In this document: piece after piece, positions 59,041 through 64,000 of the stretch
Layout: every line of letters starts with the position of its first letter
Position numbering within the stretch: position 1 is the first letter of the stretch
From: Lateolabrax maculatus
Taxonomy: Eukaryota > Chordata > Actinopteri > Acropomatiformes > Lateolabracidae
DNA: 64,000 bases
Direction: 5' to 3'
Assembly: GCA_031216445.1 (NCBI GenBank)
Contig: CM062196.1
Coordinates: 6,086,501-6,150,500, forward strand
Translations under genes and position numbers: made by a program
The notes under the pieces: model-generated
Database searches by the model: none
The model's input: only the letters and a program-made list of their open reading frames with translations
What the model was told of the DNA's origin: nothing

Positions 59041-60179
59041 GACATTGGTATCAATCATCTCCTCTAGTTCGTCACAAGAAAGTGAAGAGGTGTATTTCAA
59101 AGGGGTCAAAGTGAAGTGAGTCAATCAAAAAATAAACTGCTTCACAAAGTAACAGATTTTGATTGCAGAGGGTTATGTCAGAACAAAAACCTAACTGAAC
59201 CTTGAAGTGGATGCACTCCTGACAAAAATCTGCTTCAATGAATCCCGGTTTCTGCAACAACAACATGATACTGCTGATGGTAGTGTCAAAATGTGCTGTA
59301 AACAACATACAAGCAGACAGATGGAGGTGTGATGGATGTCAGAAGGGTTTCTTTGGCTTACTCAATGCCTTTTGGTGCCAGCTGAGATTTGTTTAAACAC
59401 CACTATGGAAACATAGTAGCTAAACAGGTACTTTATGGCCACCATCCTTTCAAATGAGTACGTCCAGCACAAATAATATTTGCTTGTCTCAGGATCTCAC
59501 GGATCTCAGGATCTCACGCTGCATGTTGCTGCATCTCATTTGGGATGAGATGCAGCGTTTCTGTTTAACCCGTGCAGGGCCTGAGTTATGTTACTCAGTC
59601 CAAAACCTCATTGGAGGATCCATTTTGGACACATGCTTTGGAATTCAAGATGTTTTAAAGGCAAAATGGACCAACTCCATCTAGATTCAATATTTCTGTT
59701 GGTGCTACTACCCAGAAAATAAAATAATTTGTCCCAGAAGTCCCTTAAATCCAGCACAGCCCATGCTTACCTGTCCAATTTTTAATGTTGGCACAGGCCT
59801 GAAGCTAGGCTTGGGTGCTGCGAAGTGGAGCTGCTCCAAGTCTTCACTCACAAAACTTAGCCTGATCTGGAAGCCATACTGTATGTGGGTCAGAGTCGGC
59901 TCACACTTGCTCGTACAATGCAGGGACACAGCTGCAGGTGGCCCGACTTAAACGTTAATCAAGCCAAACGAATAAATGGTGCCGATGTGAAATGCAAGTT
60001 AAAGTCATGGGAAAATGATGTTGGAATAGACTGGATGATACTGTCACTTGGCTCTAAAGGCACAGATTAAGATTAGAAAATGTCTGCTTTGTTAACATTT
60101 AAATTGTGTGATTATTCTAGTTGTTCGTGCTGGATTTGGGCAACAGCCTTTGTTTATTTAGTTATATGTTTATATGTGA
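59041..60179. other. ddah1 intron 1, 59.0-60.2 kb, with a small hairpin
   Basis: No gene. At 59487-59520 ATCTCAGGATCTCACG is duplicated in tandem, and directly after it a perfect 12-base stem (59528-59539 with 59545-59556, loop TTGGG) is seen. Confidence 0.5.
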
Positions 60180-60226
60180 CTACACAAAGATAAATTACAG
60201 ACTTACTGTAATTTATCTTTGTGTAG
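60180..60226. repeat. Perfect 21-bp inverted repeat (foldback)
   Basis: Arms 60180-60200 and 60206-60226 are exact reverse complements with a five-base loop ACTTA. The perfection suggests a recent origin or selection. The loop is short for a miRNA precursor. Confidence 0.85.
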
Positions 60227-60554
60227 CCAGTGTATGACTGACCATTCACACACTGTATACACAAGACCATTACATCACTGCGCTCAATCTTCTCCTGAGT
60301 GTGCACTAACTTTTTTAGCAGGAGCCCACTAAAATGTGGTGACATGGTCCTAATGTAGATTTTTCTTGGAGTTCTTTTTCAACACACGCATTTGTGCTTG
60401 TTCTTTTTTTTTTGACCGCATCTCATTTTCAGTGTGTACTAAATTGTGAAAACTTTCGGGTCCATGTGGTAAACCTAATTGATGTTCTCTACCACACCGC
60501 CACAGCAGACGGATATCATGCTGTCTATGTATAGGGGCCATTACGTTTCAAGTG

Positions 60555-60588
60555 GCGGGAGGCGGGTGGGGGGTGGGGGGGGGGGGGG
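60555..60588 (+). other. G-quadruplex-prone run
   Basis: GGCGGGAGGCGGGTGGGGGG followed by T and about 14 G; at least five G-tracts of two or more in 34 bases. Pattern only. Confidence 0.6.
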
Positions 60589-61560
60589 TCGTCTAAACAC
60601 CCTTTGGGTCACATCACCTCCACTGATGTCAGAGGAAATGCCAGAGAGATGAGGTAAAGAGCTGTTTCATACAGTCCAGCAGAATCCTGGGCAGACAACC
60701 ACTGTGATAGTGGAGGCTCCTGTGTGCTACAGACAGAAGTAGAAAGGAAAAAGCAGTGGCTGATAATAATGGTGGAGACACAGCACAGTGTGTATATTGT
60801 GTGTGGCCTTGTTGCCAAAGGTGTTTCTTAATTATACAGTATACCTCTAACAGATCTGGACAGGGTATTAAATATTACATGCTTGCTCTCCAGCTTTGTT
60901 GTGATAATCTGGCCCAGCCGATGGGCACAGACATGCAGACAAGATCTTTGTTAATACATTAAATATTTGAACTGACTAAGGTTTCCTGAAGCAGTGATGG
61001 AGCTGGAATAACTTCAGACTCCACAGCAATGAGACACAAAAACAACATGACACATGACTTGAACAAACATCACAAGCATAGGTTTTCTCTCAACCATCTG
61101 GATTGTTTACTGACTCAATCTTTCATTTGCCACCCAACATACCTACAAACCTAACTAAATGAAAAGCAGAGAGTGCTTTGGCGATGCCTCTGCTTTGCAC
61201 GAACAAAATATGAGAGGGATTAACTGTTACCTATACTTAATATGCTGCACGCTGTTGCTGTCAAAGCTTTTAAGAAACCACTAATAGATTTGTGAACCCA
61301 TTTACTTGGAAGGACGCTGTGTTCTTCCTGGTTAACTGATGCAGAAAGATGAGCAGAGTGCCTGCAGTGAAGATGAAACATGGAGCAGGAAAGTTTGATT
61401 ATTCTGTAGGATTCCTCTGTCTTACTTCTGGAAAGTGAATAGATTGGAAAAGTGCCTTTTGTGGTTGTGAGCCATTGGGTCATAAGGTCATTTAAAGGAA
61501 CAGTCATCCAAACAAATGGCGGTAAAAACTAATAATAAATAATAGCATGTTGTTATTGAA
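60589..61560. other. ddah1 intron 1, 60.6-61.6 kb
   Basis: No gene or repeat recognised. Confidence 0.4.
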
Positions 61561-61818
61561 TTTACACTCCGTTGCCAGTTTATTAGGTCCACCTAGCGGA
61601 AACTAATACAGTCTAATACAATAAATCCCTGCAATATATTCCACTTTCATAAAGGTTATAATCAGATTTTGTTGAAACAGTTTTAGAGAGGTCCAGATTC
61701 AACTGTATGATAATTTTGGAGGATGTAATTTGTGGTGCTGCTTAACAGTATTACACTATACAGAGTGGTGTTTCTGTTATTTTGCCTACCCTTACTGATA
61801 AGAATGGGGTAGATTAAA
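61561..61818 (+). repeat. Interspersed repeat, family E (GTTGCCAGTTTATTAGGT)
   Basis: CCGTTGCCAGTTTATTAGGT, ACTAATACAGTCTAATACAA, GTTTTAGAGAGGT and TGATAATTTTGGAGGATGTA, in this order, are the hallmarks of a dispersed repeat I know from many teleost genomes. Single copy here; non-coding. Confidence 0.65.
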
Positions 61819-62890
61819 TAATCGTACCACAAACAGCAGCTTCAGAAAGCCATGCAGTTGAAGGTAAGATTTATTGCAGGACTACGCTAGTATAAATTGA
61901 GTGTATAATACCACTGTGTATGTATTTATGCATAAATGCATTTGTGCGTAGGTGTAATAAAAGGGCATTAGTATTCTCATGTGTGCGCATGCAGGCGTTT
62001 ATTGTGTTATCTGGGAAGTGCATGGCACTTTACCTGGGTGACATCATGGTTCAGCCTTCCACAAATGAGGAGAAGCAGAAACAATCGTGTTCGCCAAAAA
62101 GCACAGCGAGCGGGCTGAGGTCATAGTGAGATAGGGCTTGTGGAAACACTGATGCTCTTGCTAACATGACTGGCCTTGGAAACGACTCCCGCAGGAACCC
62201 CAAAAACAGGACAGTAAAATCACACTGGGCGGTCAGACAGGAGAGCAGACCAGCCGATGTTCAGCCAAAAAACGACCTGCTCTTTCCTCAGGTTTCAACT
62301 TCAGCAGGGAGGACATGCAGGTGAAATGTAGATGTCCCCCAGTCTTCCATTCAGGGAATATATTTCATAATATATGCTAATGTTATCCGGGTGGCAGTCA
62401 TCCTTTTACTTCCTTCCTATATAAATATATGAAAGACAGATGACCCAGAACATGAGGACAGGAAGAGGCTTTTTTAGAGTTTGTGTAGGTCCTTCAGCGT
62501 ACCTATTTTCCGCAGCCTCGGCCTTGTAAAAGTTTTAACATACTTCCTCCAAAATGACATCATTTCATGGCTCATTAAAATGATGTCATCGTAACCTGTT
62601 GAAGAGGAAAAGGTTTGGTTTCATTGCACTCAATCTCAGGAATCTGGGTACCGCTAAATATTGTGCCTTACAGAAATCCAGTGAAAATCCCCAAACTGAT
62701 TTTCATCATCTTGTTTACAGATGTCTGATTAGAGCTGGACCGTATCATAATAATCCTGGAGATAGGAAATGCTGATGGCTTGGACCATTCTGTGGTGTAG
62801 CTTACTGTACGTCATCACGATTCAGTCTTTTGTTTAATAACAGCAGATGTTTTAAGTGTAATTCTGTTTGTGTCCTTGTGTTTGTTCCAG
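61819..62890. other. ddah1 intron 1, last kilobase
   Basis: No gene. An inverted repeat of 12 bases with CRE-like cores (62554-62565 and 62578-62589) lies about 300 bases upstream of exon 2. The intron ends with a usable pyrimidine-rich acceptor. Confidence 0.5.
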
Positions 62891-62990
62891 ACGGAGGCAA
62901 TGAAAGAAGCTCTGAAGAATTTGAATCTGAACATCGTGGAAATGACTGACGAGAACGCCACACTGGATGGAGGAGATGTGCTTTTTACAG
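62891..62990 (+). CDS. ddah1: DDAH1, exon 2
   Basis: One hundred bases, from the acceptor TTTGTTCCAG to the donor ACAG|GTAACA. It encodes TEAMKEALKNLNLNIVEM and TDENATLDGGDVLFT, almost identical to human DDAH1, and ends in phase 1. DGGD is a conserved motif of the amidinotransferase-like beta/alpha propeller. Exon 1 ends in phase 0, so the two exons join in frame. Codon use is much less GC-rich than in exon 1. The exons with the catalytic His and Cys are not in the window. Confidence 0.97.
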
Positions 62991-64000
62991 GTAACATATG
63001 GTCCCCTCAGTCACATATGGAAGGTTTATTAAAAAAAATGTAGCTGTTACTCTCCCTAAACTAGGGTTAGTGTGATTGTTACAGTGTGGTTTCTATAAAT
63101 TCATGCAAGATACATAACATTGTTACATAAAATAGCTGCAAAAAAGCCAATCAGAAGCTCCAATCCAAGATCCCAATAGATCAAAACATTTTACTGGGGT
63201 GAGCACATGACAAAGGGAAGACATAAAAGGCAGCTTCTCTAACATTACTTACTAACATCCAAGGGTAATTTTGCATTGTTTTGCCTCTTGTTACATCTAG
63301 CTTCAGAGTAAGCCCCATGTTGACTGCAAATATGGATACATGCCAGCCAGAAATTGCCATGAGGTCATTAAGGGCTTTGCTCCGTGTTTTCTCAAATGCC
63401 GGTTCACAATATGATGGCAAATGAACATTGCTTCCCACACAGTCAACAGGGGAGAAAATATTACTTTTACAAGCTTGGATGCTTTTAGTTTGATTTCCAG
63501 CATGGCAGTCAGTCAGCACACCGATAAGTAAAATGTTTATGAGTGTCATGAGCAGCTTAACAAAAACTTTTCAGGAGTCCATGATTTTCCACCTTGCTAG
63601 TTTACGTGTTTCTGATTGGCTTGCTGGAGTCTGTTTAAATTGAACAACAAGATGTTTTGTTTTTGTGGTCTTCTGTGTTATTTCTTATATATTACACTTA
63701 AACTTGGGTTTTACTGTAATCCATTACCTTCATGTAAAAACCATGTATGCACTTGTACATAGCTCATGGAGAGTTGACTAAGTAAGAAGACAATTGTGTA
63801 TGTCTGTAAGTACACATGGGGAGTCCATCCACACAAATATTCTACTGTGCGACCTCGATGCCCTGGTGTCTCAGCACACTAAGCAGAATTTCCCTTGAAA
63901 AATAATCTGTAGCAAAGTCGTTGTGTACTGTATTGCATGGTCAAATCAAATCAGCAGAACTCCAGGCTCTCGCCATGAGCCTCTTATTCTTCTGGCATCA
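62991..64000 (+). other. ddah1: Start of ddah1 intron 2
   Basis: Begins GTAACATATG. No exon or recognised repeat follows up to the window edge. Confidence 0.8.

Larger units (their letters stand above)
18253..62890 (+). other. ddah1: ddah1 intron 1 (44.6 kb)
   Basis: GT-AG intron between GAG|GTAGGG and TTTGTTCCAG|ACG, phase 0. A very large first intron is also a feature of human DDAH1. It holds microsatellites, several repeat families, foldbacks and G-rich runs, listed separately. No nested protein-coding gene is supported on either strand. Confidence 0.92.

Noticed and set aside
59700..60080. Segment with a transposon-like feel (TTGGCACAGGCCTGAAGC and following)
   Set aside because: No terminal repeats, second copy or coding remnant could be found in the window.

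Overview
The window is vertebrate nuclear DNA, most likely from a spiny-rayed (percomorph) teleost. The evidence is split genes with GT-AG introns, many (GT)n/(CA)n microsatellites, CpG-rich first exons in an AT-rich background, and decayed interspersed repeats of types I recognise from acanthopterygian genomes. No CRISPR array, operon, prophage or tRNA/rRNA gene is visible.

Layout. (1) 2-307 (+) is the 3' end of a coding exon with a poly(A) signal at 586-591. It is probably the C-terminal tail of znhit6, inferred from gene order rather than from a recognised domain. (2) 616-8700 is intergenic and holds a diverged LINE relic (about 3861-4685), other repeats and a (GT)16. (3) 9416-11306 (-) is a complete five-exon ccn1 (cyr61) gene encoding 379 residues: signal peptide, IGFBP, VWC, TSP1 and CT cystine-knot modules. 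Its 3' UTR has several ATTTA motifs, and its promoter has TATA, CRE-like, TEAD and, further upstream, CArG sites. (4) 11535-17958 lies between the divergent ccn1 and ddah1 promoters. It contains a cluster of four TEAD motifs, a CpG-dense stretch with a strong splice donor, and a repeat with TTAAAGGG/CCCTTTAA ends. (5) 17959-18252 (+) is the CpG-rich first coding exon of ddah1, and 62891-62990 (+) is its second. They are separated by a 44.6-kb first intron that fills most of the window. The remaining ddah1 exons, with the catalytic His and Cys, lie beyond the right edge.

The order [znhit6?]> <[ccn1] [ddah1]> is the human 1p22.3 order (DDAH1-CCN1-ZNHIT6) in inverted orientation, so this is a conserved syntenic block. 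CCN1 is a secreted matricellular integrin ligand and DDAH1 is a cytosolic enzyme that degrades asymmetric dimethylarginine. They share a divergent upstream region but no known pathway step.

I found no new multi-gene system. The observations most worth checking are: the coordinated loss of two cysteines in the IGFBP module of CCN1 that are expected to be disulfide partners, next to a nine-serine tract; a four-site TEAD cluster between ccn1 and ddah1; a 90-nt pre-miRNA-like hairpin in the ddah1 intron (32720-32809); and a perfect 21-bp foldback at 60180-60226.
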